DNA of 64,000 bases. Source: Streptomyces echinoruber (GTDB lineage Bacteria > Actinomycetota > Actinomycetes > Streptomycetales > Streptomycetaceae). The DNA lies in the NCBI RefSeq assembly GCF_014651135.1, contig NZ_BMWH01000008.1, forward strand, positions 1-64,000, read 5' to 3'. Position numbers and translations under genes: made by a program. Of this stretch, positions 16,714-24,959 are shown piece after piece (the first letter of the stretch is position 1; every line of letters starts with the position of its first letter). The notes under the pieces are model-generated. The model was given only the letters and a program-made list of their open reading frames with translations. It was not told where the DNA came from and made no database searches.

Positions 16714-17193
16714 ATGAGCGCAGACCAGATGTCGATCGGCGAGTTGCTCGCCGCCACCGTGCCGATGGTGCGGACGCTGAAGCTGGAGTACCTGGAGACG
16801 ACTCCGGAGCGGGCCGTGCTGTCGCTGCCGGACCAGAGCGAGTACCGCAACCACGTCGGCGGGCCGCACGCCGGGGCGATGTTCACGCTCGGCGAGTCGG
16901 CCAGCGGGGCGATCGTGCTGGCCGCGTTCGGCGACCAGCTCGCGCGGGCCGTGCCGCTGCCAATCCACGCCCGGATCGCGTTCAAGAAGATCGCGCTCGG
17001 GCCGGTCACGGCCACCGCGACCCTCGGCCGCCCCGCCGCCGAGGTCGTCGCCGAACTCGACGCGGGCCGCCGGCCGGAGTTCCTCGTGAGCGTGCAACTC
17101 CAGCGCGAGGACGGGGCCGTGACGGGCGAGATGACCGTCGTGTGGACGCTCCGCCCCAACAGCCGCCCCGAGCCGGAGGAACAGGCCGGCTGA
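16714..17193 (+). CDS. Hotdog-fold thioesterase (DUF4442/PaaI-like)
   Basis: A 159-residue hotdog protein. NHVGGPHAGAMFTLGESASG is the helix-containing PaaI/DUF4442 signature, with the Asn/His/Gly region at the active site; ARIAFKKIALGPVTATATL follows as the central strands. It probably hydrolyses an acyl- or aryl-CoA; the substrate is unknown. A perfect palindrome just upstream suggests regulation by a fatty-acid-type regulator. The nearest gene downstream on the same strand is more than 400 bp away, so it is likely monocistronic. Confidence 0.87.
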   Translation: MSADQMSIGELLAATVPMVRTLKLEYLETTPERAVLSLPDQSEYRNHVGGPHAGAMFTLGESASGAIVLAAFGDQLARAVPLPIHARIAFKKIALGPVTATATLGRPAAEVVAELDAGRRPEFLVSVQLQREDGAVTGEMTVVWTLRPNSRPEPEEQAG

Positions 17194-17629
17194 CGCCCGG
17201 CCGGCTCCCCGCCGGCCGCCTCCCCCGAGCCGCCCGCCGCCCCGGTGACACGGTCCTCCGGGCCCTGAGCCGCCGGAGCACCGCGGACGCACGACCGTCA
17301 CCCGCCGCCCGGCCGGGCCGGTGCCGTGCTGTCGCCGAGGGCGGCCTCACCGGGGAAAGCGGGGGAAACGCGGGGGAAATACGGTGCGTACCGCCGTGTG
17401 TTGCGCCTACCGGTACGACGCGCGGGACGCCGCGGTGAGGCGGTGAACAGGTACGCTTCCCGGCGTACGCCCTGCCACGGGCGTACGCCGGGAAGCAACG
17501 TCGTGCGGCTGCGGCACGTCCTCCACGACGGCGCCGAGCACACGGCACCGCGCCAACGGCACTGCGCCAACGACACCGCGCAAACGGCACTGAGCAAGGC
17601 ACGGACGCGAGATTCGGGGAGGAACCGGC
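17194..17629. other. 436-bp intergenic region with hairpin and minisatellite
   Basis: No gene is visible here. It holds a perfect 18-bp-stem hairpin (17455-17496) and about three imperfect 14-bp tandem units (17550-17591), followed by the ribosome-binding site GGGGAGG of the DedA gene. The small open frames on the minus strand are shadows. Confidence 0.7.
17455..17496. terminator. Strong hairpin, 18-bp perfect stem with 6-nt loop
   Basis: GCTTCCCGGCGTACGCCC pairs exactly with 17479-17496 around the loop TGCCAC. No U-tract follows, as is usual for Streptomyces terminators. It may end transcription of the thioesterase gene, although it is 260 bp past its stop, or act as an attenuator in the DedA leader. 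Confidence 0.6.
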
Positions 17630-18283
17630 GTGCACGTCCAGGAATGGCTCGACACGGTCCCCGCGGCCGCCGTCTACGCCGTGGTCGCCCTGGTCATCGG
17701 CCTGGAGAGCCTGGGCATCCCGCTGCCGGGCGAGATCATCCTCGTCTCGGCGGCGCTGCTGTCCTCGCGGCACACGGGCGTCGACCCGGTCGTCCTCGGC
17801 GCCTGCGCCACCGCCGGTGCCGTCATCGGCGACTCCCTCGGCTACGCCATCGGCCGCAAGGGCGGGCGGCCGCTGCTGGCCTGGCTGGGCAGGAAGTTCC
17901 CCCGGCACTTCGGCGAGGCCCACGTCGCCACCGCCGAGCGGTCCTTCGAGAAGTGGGGCATGTGGGCGGTCTTCTTCGGCCGCTTCATCGCCCTGCTGCG
18001 CATCTTCGCCGGCCCGCTCGCCGGCGTCCTGCGGATGCCGTACTGGAAGTTCCTCATCGCCAACGTCCTCGGCGGCATCTGCTGGGCGGGCGGCACCACG
18101 GCCGTCATCCACTACGTCGGCGTCGTCGCCGAGGCCTGGCTCAAGCGCTTCTCCTGGCTGGGCCTGGTGGTGGCCGTGCTGATCGGGCTGACGTCGATGC
18201 TGGTGCTGAAGCGCAGGGCGAAGAAGGCGCAGGCGGCGCTCCGGGAGGCCGAGGAGCCCGAGCCGGTCGCCGCCGGCGAGTAG
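17630..18283 (+). CDS. DedA family membrane protein
   Basis: A 217-residue polytopic membrane protein of the DedA/SNARE-associated family. The family signatures are present: LESLGIPLPGEIIL near the N-terminus, GDSLGYAIGRKGG, and FFGRFIALLRIFAGPLAGVLRMPYWKFLIANVLGG with the conserved arginines. DedA proteins are implicated in flipping undecaprenyl phosphate or phospholipids and in envelope homeostasis. GTG at 17630 is supported by GGGGAGG eight bases upstream. It is convergent with the carbonic anhydrase gene. Confidence 0.92.
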   Translation: MHVQEWLDTVPAAAVYAVVALVIGLESLGIPLPGEIILVSAALLSSRHTGVDPVVLGACATAGAVIGDSLGYAIGRKGGRPLLAWLGRKFPRHFGEAHVATAERSFEKWGMWAVFFGRFIALLRIFAGPLAGVLRMPYWKFLIANVLGGICWAGGTTAVIHYVGVVAEAWLKRFSWLGLVVAVLIGLTSMLVLKRRAKKAQAALREAEEPEPVAAGE

Positions 18284-18398
18284 GGAACCGCGGGCGCTCG
18301 CCCTACCGCGCTCCTCGCACGCCGCCCCTCCTCACGCCCCACGTACGCCTTTACCCGTGCTCCCCGCGTACGCCCCTGCTCGCGCCCCACGTCCGCTC

Positions 18399-18944
18399 CT
18401 ACTCGCGCTCCCCGCGCTCCTGGTACGCCTCCCGGTGCGTCCTCGCCAGTTCCGCGTACATCGTGCCGTTCAGGCTGATGCCCTCGCGCTCCTCGTCGGT
18501 CAGCGGCCGCTTGACCCTGGCGGGTACGCCCGCGACGAGGGAGCCCGGGGGCACCCGCATGCCCTGCGGGACCAGGGCCTGTGCGGCGACCAGCGAACCG
18601 GCGCCGATCACCGCGCCGTTGAGGACCGTGGCGCCCATGCCGACGAGGCAGTCGTCCTCGACGGTGGCGCCGTGCACGACGGCGTTGTGGCCGATGGAGA
18701 CCCGCTCGCCCACGTGCACCGGGAAGCCGGGGTCGGCGTGCAGCGTGCAGTTGTCCTGCACGTTGCTCGAAGCTCCTACGGTGATCCGCTCGACGTCGGC
18801 GCGCAGTACGGCGCCGTACCAGACGCTCGCGCCGGCGCCCAGCTCGACGTCGCCGAGCAGTACGGACGTGGGCGCGGTGAACGCCTCCGGGTCGATGTGC
18901 GGCCGCCTGCCGCCGATGGCCGTGATCAGCGCCTGGTGCGTCAA
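18399..18944 (-). CDS. Gamma-class carbonic anhydrase-like protein
   Basis: A 181-residue left-handed beta-helix protein made of hexapeptide repeats. The three zinc-ligand histidines of the gamma class are present (H in NCTLHADPG and two in SIGHNAVVHGATV). It probably hydrates carbon dioxide or is a non-catalytic relative (YrdA/PaaY type). A TTG at 18944 is chosen as start because GGGAGA precedes it and the family N-terminus (ALITAIGGRRPHIDPEAF) follows; longer frames run into tandem repeats. Confidence 0.88.
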   Translation of the reverse strand: MTHQALITAIGGRRPHIDPEAFTAPTSVLLGDVELGAGASVWYGAVLRADVERITVGASSNVQDNCTLHADPGFPVHVGERVSIGHNAVVHGATVEDDCLVGMGATVLNGAVIGAGSLVAAQALVPQGMRVPPGSLVAGVPARVKRPLTDEEREGISLNGTMYAELARTHREAYQERGERE

Positions 18945-19000
18945 CGTCGTCTCCCAGTCCGTCTCATGAGTCCGTCTCGTGGGCCCGTCCCGTGGGCCGT

Positions 19001-19030
19001 TTCCACGGGATTCCACGGGATTCCACGGGA
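19001..19030. repeat. Three perfect 10-bp copies of TTCCACGGGA
   Basis: Exact head-to-tail copies at 19001-19010, 19011-19020 and 19021-19030, followed by a partial copy, lie between the divergent carbonic anhydrase and acyltransferase genes. A 10-bp period is close to one helical turn, so a protein could bind all copies on one face. Confidence 0.9.
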
Positions 19031-19108
19031 ACGGTACGCCACCCGGTGGGGTGAAGATCACAGGGCTCCGGGGACACGGGCGCGGCCCGGTCTGAGTACG
19101 GTGAGCGG

Positions 19109-19873
19109 GTGCCCGAGCGCAGGAACACGTTCTCGTCCTGGCGGCGCCGCCTTCTCCAGCGCGCCGTCCACGCGGCGTGGGCCTGGGTGCAGCGCACGGG
19201 GTCGGTGACGGCCGAGCACCCCGGCCGGCTGCGCTTCGGCGCGATCGGAACCGGCACCCGGCTCGCCTTCCCGCTCGGCACGGTCTTCGGCGAGCCGTGG
19301 ATCCACCTCGGCGCCCACTGCATCATCGGCGAGCAGGTCACCCTCACCGCGGGCCTCATGCCCGACCTGGACCTCGGCCCGGACCCGATCCTGCGCATCG
19401 GCGACGGTGTCGTCCTGGGCCGCGGCAGCCACGTCATCGCCGACACCTCCGTCACCATCGGCGACGACTGCTACTTCGGGCCGTACGTCTACGTCACCTC
19501 CACCAACCACTCCTACGACGACCCCCACCAGCCCATCGGCAAGCAGTGGCCGCGCATGCAGCCGGTGCGGATCGGCCCCGGCTGCTGGGTGGGCACCGGA
19601 GCGGTGATCCTGCCGGGCGCCCGCATCGGGCGGAACGTGGTGGTGGCCGCCGGAGCGGTGGTGCGGGGCACGGTGCCCGACCACGCGGTGGTCGCCGGGG
19701 CGCCTGCCCGCGTCGTGCGGCGCTGGACGGCCGAGGCGGGCTGGCAGCCGCCGCTGCGCACCCCGGCGCCGGTGCCGATACCGGAGGGCGTCACACCGCA
19801 GCAACTGTTGGCGCTGGGGGAGTTGGACGCGGAGGGCGCCGCCCGCCTGGCCGGCCTGGAACCGGGGGTCTGA
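19109..19873 (+). CDS. Hexapeptide-repeat acyltransferase
   Basis: A 254-residue left-handed beta-helix protein of the maltose/galactoside O-acetyltransferase type. The core VTSTNHSYDDPHQPI carries the catalytic-type histidine, followed by hexapeptide coils (RIGPGCWVGTGAVILPGARI). The substrate is unknown; an acyl-CoA-dependent O-acetylation of a sugar or antibiotic-like molecule is usual. GTG at 19109 follows GTGAGCGG, a weak site. The gene is divergent from another beta-helix protein, the carbonic anhydrase. Confidence 0.85.
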   Translation: MPERRNTFSSWRRRLLQRAVHAAWAWVQRTGSVTAEHPGRLRFGAIGTGTRLAFPLGTVFGEPWIHLGAHCIIGEQVTLTAGLMPDLDLGPDPILRIGDGVVLGRGSHVIADTSVTIGDDCYFGPYVYVTSTNHSYDDPHQPIGKQWPRMQPVRIGPGCWVGTGAVILPGARIGRNVVVAAGAVVRGTVPDHAVVAGAPARVVRRWTAEAGWQPPLRTPAPVPIPEGVTPQQLLALGELDAEGAARLAGLEPGV

Positions 19874-20174
19874 CGGCCGGCCCGGCACCGGAGCCGGCCC
19901 GGCGCGGCGGGCGTGACGCGGCCGGTGGCCGACGGCAGCGCGCCGAGCGGTGCCCGGCCGTCGGCCCGCCGCCGAAACCGGCCGGACCGGGCGGGCCGGG
20001 CGGGCCGGGCGAGCCGGGCGGGCAGGACGGGCCGAAGAGGACGTCGGCGCGGCCGGGGCCCGCAGTGCTGTCCCGCCGCGCCGGGCAGTACAGTTCGGTG
20101 AACAATGCGGTACACCCCACCGGGGGTTCACCCCGGTGAGTTGTGTCATCCGCATCCGGAACATTGGACGGAAC
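19874..20174. other. 301-bp spacer with GGGCC-type microrepeats
   Basis: No gene is seen. Between 19978 and 20030 the 9-base unit GGGCGGGCC recurs with small changes. The last 80 bp, with TTCGGTGAACAATGCGGTAC, are less GC-rich and probably carry the promoter of the following XRE-cupin gene. Confidence 0.5.
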
Positions 20175-20747
20175 GTGTCGGACCTCGACCTGCTGACCCA
20201 GTCTCTGGCGCGCAACGTGAAACGCTGGCGCACCGAGCGCGGGTTCACCCTGGACGCGCTCGCCGCCCGCGCCGGCGTCAGCCGCGGCATGCTCATCCAG
20301 ATCGAGCAGGCCCGCACCAACCCCAGCCTGGGCACCGTCGTGAAGATCGGGGACGCGCTGGGCGTCAGCATCACCACGCTGCTCGACTACGAGCAGGGCC
20401 CCAAGGTCCGCATCGTCCCCGCCGACCAGGCCGTCCGGCTCTGGCACACCGACGCCGGCAGCTACAACCGCCTGCTGGCCGGCACCGAGGCGCCCGGGCC
20501 CCTGGAACTGTGGGACTGGCGGCTGATGCCCGGCGAGAGCAGCGCCTCCGACCCCCATCCCACGGGCACCGTGGAACTCCTCCACGTCACGGCCGGCGAG
20601 CTCACCCTCACCGTCGACGGCGCCGACCACCGGGTGCCGGCGGGCGCCAGCGCCTCCTTCGAGGCGGACGTCCGGCACGTGTACGCCAACGACGGCGACG
20701 TGCCGACGGAGATGGTGCTGGCCGTGTCCGTGCCGCCGGCGCGCTGA
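20175..20747 (+). CDS. XRE family regulator with cupin sensor domain
   Basis: A 190-residue regulator: an N-terminal Cro/CI helix-turn-helix (RGFTLDALAARAGVSRGMLIQIEQ, residues ~22-45) joined to a C-terminal cupin barrel (TGTVELLHVTAGELTLTVDG... and ASASFEADVRHVYAN). Such proteins sense small polar metabolites or metals in the cupin. GTG at 20175 begins the conserved part, but the ribosome-binding site is weak. It is followed on the same strand by a YbaK-like gene after 72 bp and could control it. Confidence 0.87.
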   Translation: MSDLDLLTQSLARNVKRWRTERGFTLDALAARAGVSRGMLIQIEQARTNPSLGTVVKIGDALGVSITTLLDYEQGPKVRIVPADQAVRLWHTDAGSYNRLLAGTEAPGPLELWDWRLMPGESSASDPHPTGTVELLHVTAGELTLTVDGADHRVPAGASASFEADVRHVYANDGDVPTEMVLAVSVPPAR

Positions 20748-20819
20748 GGTCCGTTGCGGGCCGACCGGCGGCCCGTGGTGAAGCCCGGCCGGGGGCCCGG
20801 CGGCTGTTAGCGTGCCGTC

Positions 20820-21374
20820 ATGCGCGCACCGATCGGAGACTTCGACCACGCCACCCCCGTCCCCGACTGCCTCGACGAACTGACCCGTCCGGTCGCCGAC
20901 GCCGTGCGCCACTGGCGCGGCAGTGTCCCCGCCGACCAGATCCTCTACGTGGACACCGAGCCGCAGTGGGCCGACACCGCCGTCTTCGTCGAGCACTACG
21001 GCCGCGACCTGCTCGAACGCTCCGCCAACTGCGTCGTGGTGGCCGGCCGGCGGGCCGGGGAGACCACGCTCGCCGCCTGCGTCGTGCTCTCCACGACCCG
21101 TGTCGACGTCAACGGCGTCGTCCGGCGCCGGCTCGGCGCGCGCAAGGCGTCGTTCGCCCCGACGGAGACGGCCACCGGCCGGACCGGCATGGAGTACGGC
21201 GGCATCACGCCGATCGGGCTGCCGCAGGACTGGCCGGTGCTCGTCGACTCCGCCGTCGCCGACCTGCCGTACGTCCTGGTCGGCAGCGGGCGGCGGCGCG
21301 GGAAGCTGCTCGTGCCGGGCAAGGCGCTCGCGGAACTGCCCGGCGCGGAGGTGCTGGAGGGGCTGGGCGTCTGA
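20820..21374 (+). CDS. YbaK/EbsC family aminoacyl-tRNA deacylase-like protein
   Basis: A 184-residue protein of the YbaK/ProX superfamily, which removes wrongly attached amino acids from tRNA. The conserved core is present: ANCVVVAGRRAGETTLAACVVLST, then the substrate-pocket region GARKASFAPTETATGRTGMEYGGITPIGLP with the invariant lysine and GGITPIG motif. The amino acid specificity is unknown. A -10-like TTAGCG lies about ten bases before the ATG, suggesting a leaderless transcript. Confidence 0.88.
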   Translation: MRAPIGDFDHATPVPDCLDELTRPVADAVRHWRGSVPADQILYVDTEPQWADTAVFVEHYGRDLLERSANCVVVAGRRAGETTLAACVVLSTTRVDVNGVVRRRLGARKASFAPTETATGRTGMEYGGITPIGLPQDWPVLVDSAVADLPYVLVGSGRRRGKLLVPGKALAELPGAEVLEGLGV

Positions 21375-21455
21375 CGCCCGGCCGGGCGCCCGGCATCCGG
21401 CTGGGCGTCCGGCGTCCGGCATCCGGCTGGGTGCCCCGCATCCGGCCGGGCCCGC

Positions 21456-22541
21456 TCAGGCCGGCGCGTGGTGGGCCAGCGGCAGGTGCGGGTCCGCCTC
21501 GCCCGGGGCCGGCGCGGGATCGGCGTGGACCAGGGCCGCGGCGAGGTGGGGCACCGCGTGCAGGAGGGCGTGCTCGGCGGCCACGGCCACCGCGTGCGCC
21601 TGGCGTGCCGTCACCTCCCCGTCGACGGCGACCGTGACCTCGGCGCGCAGCCGGTGCCCGACCCAGCGCAGCCGCACCCCGCCCACCCCGCGCACGCCCG
21701 GAACCTCCCGCAGCGTCCGCTCGGCCCGCTCGACCAGCGCGGGGTCCACGGCGTCGAGCAGCCGCCGGAACACCTCCCGGGCGGCCTCCCGCAGGACGAA
21801 CAGGATGGCCGCCGTGATCGCCAGGCCGACGAGCGGATCGGCGAGCCGGACGCCCAGCGCCGCGCCGCCCGCGCCGAGCAGCACGGCGAGCGAGGCGAAC
21901 CCGTCGGTGCGGGCGTGCAGCCCGTCCGCGACCAGCGCCGCCGAGCCGATCGCGCGGCCCACGCGGATGCGGTACCGGGCCACCCACTCGTTGCCCAGGA
22001 AGCCGGCCAGGGCCGCGGCGGCGACGTACGGCAGGTGCGCCAACGGACGCGGGTGCAGCAGCCGCTCCGCGGCGCTGTACGCCGTGAAGGCCGCCGACGC
22101 GGCGACGGTCAGCACGATCACCAGTCCGGCCAGGTCCTCGGCGCGCCCGTAGCCGTAGGTGAACCGGCGGGTGGCGGCGCGCCGGCCCAGCACGAAGGCG
22201 ATGCCGAGCGGAACGGCGGTCAGCGCGTCGGCCGCGTTGTGCACCGTGTCGCCGAGCAGCGCCACCGACCCGGACACGGCCACCACGGCGGCCTGCGCCA
22301 GCGCGGTGGCGCCGAGCGCGGCCAGCGACAGCCACAGCGCCCGCATGCCGCGCGCGGAGGACTCCAGCGCGGAGTCGACCTTGTCCGCGGTGGCGTGCGA
22401 GTGCGGGACGAGAAGGTGGGTGAGGCGGTGGAGGAGGCGGCGGCGCAGGCCGGGGGAGGGGGCATGGTGCCCGTGCCCGTGTTCGTGCCTGTGCTCGTGT
22501 CCGTGTCCGTGTCCGTGCGGGTGGTGGTGCCGGTCGCTCAC
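21456..22541 (-). CDS. Cation diffusion facilitator (zinc-type) transporter
   Basis: A 361-residue CDF exporter, likely for Zn(II) or a similar divalent ion, working as a proton antiporter. The N-terminus is an extreme His-rich tail (HHHPHGHGHGHEHRHEH), a metal-binding feature. Six membrane helices follow, with the metal-site motifs DTVHNAADA in helix 2 and DGLHARTDG in helix 5, then a cytoplasmic ferredoxin-like domain. It is divergent from an ArsR regulator with 61 bp between starts, which fits metal-induced export. Confidence 0.93.
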   Translation of the reverse strand: MSDRHHHPHGHGHGHEHRHEHGHGHHAPSPGLRRRLLHRLTHLLVPHSHATADKVDSALESSARGMRALWLSLAALGATALAQAAVVAVSGSVALLGDTVHNAADALTAVPLGIAFVLGRRAATRRFTYGYGRAEDLAGLVIVLTVAASAAFTAYSAAERLLHPRPLAHLPYVAAAALAGFLGNEWVARYRIRVGRAIGSAALVADGLHARTDGFASLAVLLGAGGAALGVRLADPLVGLAITAAILFVLREAAREVFRRLLDAVDPALVERAERTLREVPGVRGVGGVRLRWVGHRLRAEVTVAVDGEVTARQAHAVAVAAEHALLHAVPHLAAALVHADPAPAPGEADPHLPLAHHAPA

Positions 22542-22596
22542 GTCGTTCCCCTTCCGGTGGGCGGTGGTGGACGCGGCGCGCCCCTGGCGCCATTAT

Positions 22597-22612
22597 GTGC
22601 GTATGAGCGCAC
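22597..22612. promoter_or_regulatory. ArsR-type operator GTGCG-N6-CGCAC over the start codon
   Basis: A perfect 5-bp inverted repeat with six-base spacer, flanked by AT-rich bases, covers the ATG (22603) of the ArsR gene. SmtB/ArsR repressors commonly bind imperfect palindromes of this kind. Here binding would block both the regulator's own start and the divergent transporter promoter. Confidence 0.6.
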
Positions 22613-22962
22613 GCATGCACCTGTCACCTGCACACGATGCGCACCCGCGCACTCCGGGCGAGGAGCAGTTCGCGCTCGCCGCCGAGCTCCTCGCGCTGCT
22701 CGGCGACCGCACCCGGTTGGCGCTGCTGCACGCCCTGGCCGGCGGCGAGGCCGACGTCACCACGCTCACCGAGACCTGCGGCGCCGCGCGGCCGGCGGTC
22801 AGCCAGCACCTGGCCCGGCTGCGGCTGGCGGGGCTGGTGAGCACCCGCAAGGAGGGGCGCCGGGTGATCTACTCCCTGCGGGACGGGCACCTGCGCCGGC
22901 TGGTCGACGAGGCGCTGAACGTCGCCGACCACCGGCTGAGCGGCCGGCCCCCGCACGACTGA
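22603..22962 (+). CDS. ArsR/SmtB family metal-responsive repressor
   Basis: A 119-residue winged-helix repressor. LLALLGDRTRLALLHALAGG and the recognition helix RPAVSQHLARLRLAGLVSTRKEGRRVIYSL are diagnostic. The classic arsenic site ELCVC is replaced by TETCGAA, so arsenic sensing is unlikely. The histidine-containing last helix (DEALNVADHRLSG) fits an alpha-5 zinc/nickel site. Its gene is divergent from the CDF exporter, giving a self-contained metal-export switch. Confidence 0.9.
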   Translation: MSARMHLSPAHDAHPRTPGEEQFALAAELLALLGDRTRLALLHALAGGEADVTTLTETCGAARPAVSQHLARLRLAGLVSTRKEGRRVIYSLRDGHLRRLVDEALNVADHRLSGRPPHD

Positions 22963-23027
22963 GGCGCGCCGGGCGCGCGGGGCGGCCCGGCCGCGGGAGT
23001 CCCGGGAGCGGCCGGGATCAGCCGGGA

Positions 23028-24242
23028 TCAGTAGGCGCCGATGCCGAGGTACTGCTCCGCGAACGCGGTCGCGGCCGCGCGGGAGGCGAACAGGCGGTGC
23101 AGGCGGGCGCGCGCGGTGCCCGCGCGGTAGGCGTCGCCCGCCGCGGCCCCGTGGTACAGCTCCGCCAGCCAGTCGGAGAACTCCTGGTAGTCCCACACCC
23201 GCCGCAGGCACGCCGCCGAGTAGCCGTCCAGTCCGCCGTCCTCGCCCCTCGTGAGGTACGCGACCAGCGCGTCGCCGAGCAGGAACGCGTCGTGCAGGGC
23301 CAGGTTCATGCCCTTGGCCGCGATCGGGGCGATCAGGTGGGCCGCGTCACCGGCGAGGAACAGCCGCCCGAACGCCATCGGTTCGACGACGTAGTCGTGC
23401 ATGTCCAGCACGCGCTTCTCGATCAGCCGCCCCTCGGTCAGCGGTGGCCGGTCCGCCGCGGCCAGACGCTCCTGCAGCTCGGCCCAGACGCGTTCGTGCG
23501 GCCAGTTCTCCGGGTCGTCGCCCGGCGGGCACTGCAGGTAGTAGCGCGTGACCTCCGGGCTGCGGGCCATGTGCCCGGCGAACCCGCGGGGATGGCAGCC
23601 GAACAGCACGCAGTCGGAGGACGGCGGCGCCTCGGCGAGCAGCGCCAGCCAGCCCGTGCCGTAGTCGTGCCGCGCGATGCGCGCGTGCGGCGGCAGCGCG
23701 GCCCGGGTCACCCCGCGCGCCCCGTCGCACCCGGCGACGAACGCGCAGTGCAGGACGCGCCGCTCGCCCGTCTCCGGGCACAGGTACGACACCGACGGCC
23801 GGTCGGTGTCGTGGTCGTGCAGCCGCACCTCCCGCACGCCGAAGCGGACGTCGCCGCCGCGCACGTCGGCGTACTCGCGGACCAGGTCCGCCACCAGCAA
23901 CGGCTGCGGATAGACGTAGTGGTGGCAGCCCGTCAGGTCGGTGTAGTCGAAGCGGTGGCGCCGCCCGTCGAAGCGGAACTCGCACGCGGTGTGCCGCTGC
24001 GCCCGGCCCGGCAGACCGCCTGCCAGGCCCCGCCGCTCCAGGGCCCGTACGGCCCACTCCTCGACGATCCCGGCCCGGGGCCGGGTCTCGATGAACCGCC
24101 GTGTCCCGGTCTCCAGGACCACGCAGTCGACACCGGCGGCCCGCAGGATGTTGCCGACGGTCAGCCCGGCCGGGCCCGCTCCCACGACGACGACCGAAGT
24201 CCGCTCGGCGGACGGGGAGTTGGGATGGGGTGAGGAGATCAT
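23028..24242 (-). CDS. pobA: 4-hydroxybenzoate 3-monooxygenase-like flavoprotein
   Basis: A 404-residue class A flavin monooxygenase closest in pattern to p-hydroxybenzoate hydroxylase, which makes protocatechuate from 4-hydroxybenzoate with NAD(P)H and oxygen. Motifs: FAD fold VVVVGAGPAGLTVGNILR (residues ~17-34), TRPRAGIVEEWAVRAL typical of PobA, DG motif GCDGARG, and FLAGDAAHLIAPIAAKGMNLALHDA. The ATG at 24242 is close to the family start. Downstream protocatechuate genes are not in the window and no dedicated PobR regulator is adjacent. Confidence 0.88.
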   Translation of the reverse strand: MISSPHPNSPSAERTSVVVVGAGPAGLTVGNILRAAGVDCVVLETGTRRFIETRPRAGIVEEWAVRALERRGLAGGLPGRAQRHTACEFRFDGRRHRFDYTDLTGCHHYVYPQPLLVADLVREYADVRGGDVRFGVREVRLHDHDTDRPSVSYLCPETGERRVLHCAFVAGCDGARGVTRAALPPHARIARHDYGTGWLALLAEAPPSSDCVLFGCHPRGFAGHMARSPEVTRYYLQCPPGDDPENWPHERVWAELQERLAAADRPPLTEGRLIEKRVLDMHDYVVEPMAFGRLFLAGDAAHLIAPIAAKGMNLALHDAFLLGDALVAYLTRGEDGGLDGYSAACLRRVWDYQEFSDWLAELYHGAAAGDAYRAGTARARLHRLFASRAAATAFAEQYLGIGAY

Positions 24243-24280
24243 CCGGGCATTATGACCCCGGGGCGGTCCGGGCGGGACGC

Positions 24281-24688
24281 TCAGCGCAGACGCGGGATCT
24301 CGATGGCCGGGCAGCGGTCCATCACCATCTCCAGACCCGCGGCGCGCGTACGGGCGTACGCCTCCTCGTCGATCACGCCGAGCTGGAACCACACGGCCTT
24401 CGCGCCCTTGGCCACCGCCTCGTCGGCGATCGCGCCGGCGAGGTCGCTGTTGACGAAGACGTCGACCACGTCCACGTCGAAGGGGATGTCCGCGAGGGAG
24501 GCGTACCCCGGCTCGCCGTGCACCGTCTCCGCCTTGGGGTGCACGGGCACGATCCGCTTGCCGAACCGCTGCAGCACCCGCGCGACGCCGTGGGCCGCGC
24601 GCCGCGGGTTCGACGACAGGCCGACGACGGCCCATGTGTCACCGAGTTCGGTGAGAATCCTGCGCACAGTCGCGTCGTCGCCGTACAC
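24281..24688 (-). CDS. CoA-binding protein (YccU type)
   Basis: A 135-residue single Rossmann-fold protein with the CoA-binding pattern DTWAVVGLSSNPRRAAHGVARVL and IVPVHPKAETVHG, as in the YccU family and the N-terminal domain of acyl-CoA synthetases. Its cellular role is unknown. A GTG at 24688 is supported by GAGGAGG six bases upstream. It ends 38 bp before the PobA-like gene on the same strand, so the two could share a transcript. Confidence 0.87.
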   Translation of the reverse strand: MYGDDATVRRILTELGDTWAVVGLSSNPRRAAHGVARVLQRFGKRIVPVHPKAETVHGEPGYASLADIPFDVDVVDVFVNSDLAGAIADEAVAKGAKAVWFQLGVIDEEAYARTRAAGLEMVMDRCPAIEIPRLR

Positions 24689-24959
24689 GGCGGCCTCCTC
24701 GGGCCTCGGGGGAGCTCTGTGAAGGGGACAACGGTCCGGGACGGGAGGTGATTCCCGGCGGGGGCGGGCGGGCCGGCGCCCGCTGTCCTCCTCGGCCCGA
24801 CGGGCCGCGACGGATCGCCGAAACCGAACAAATTTTTGGTCGAACAAGAGTTCCCGTGGCGTGGGCGGCGGGCATCCGGCGTGCGGCCCGGCGCCTCTCG
24901 CCCGGGGCCTGTCGCCCCTCGCCCGGGGCCCGGCGTGCGCGTCCGCATAGGCTGGGCGG

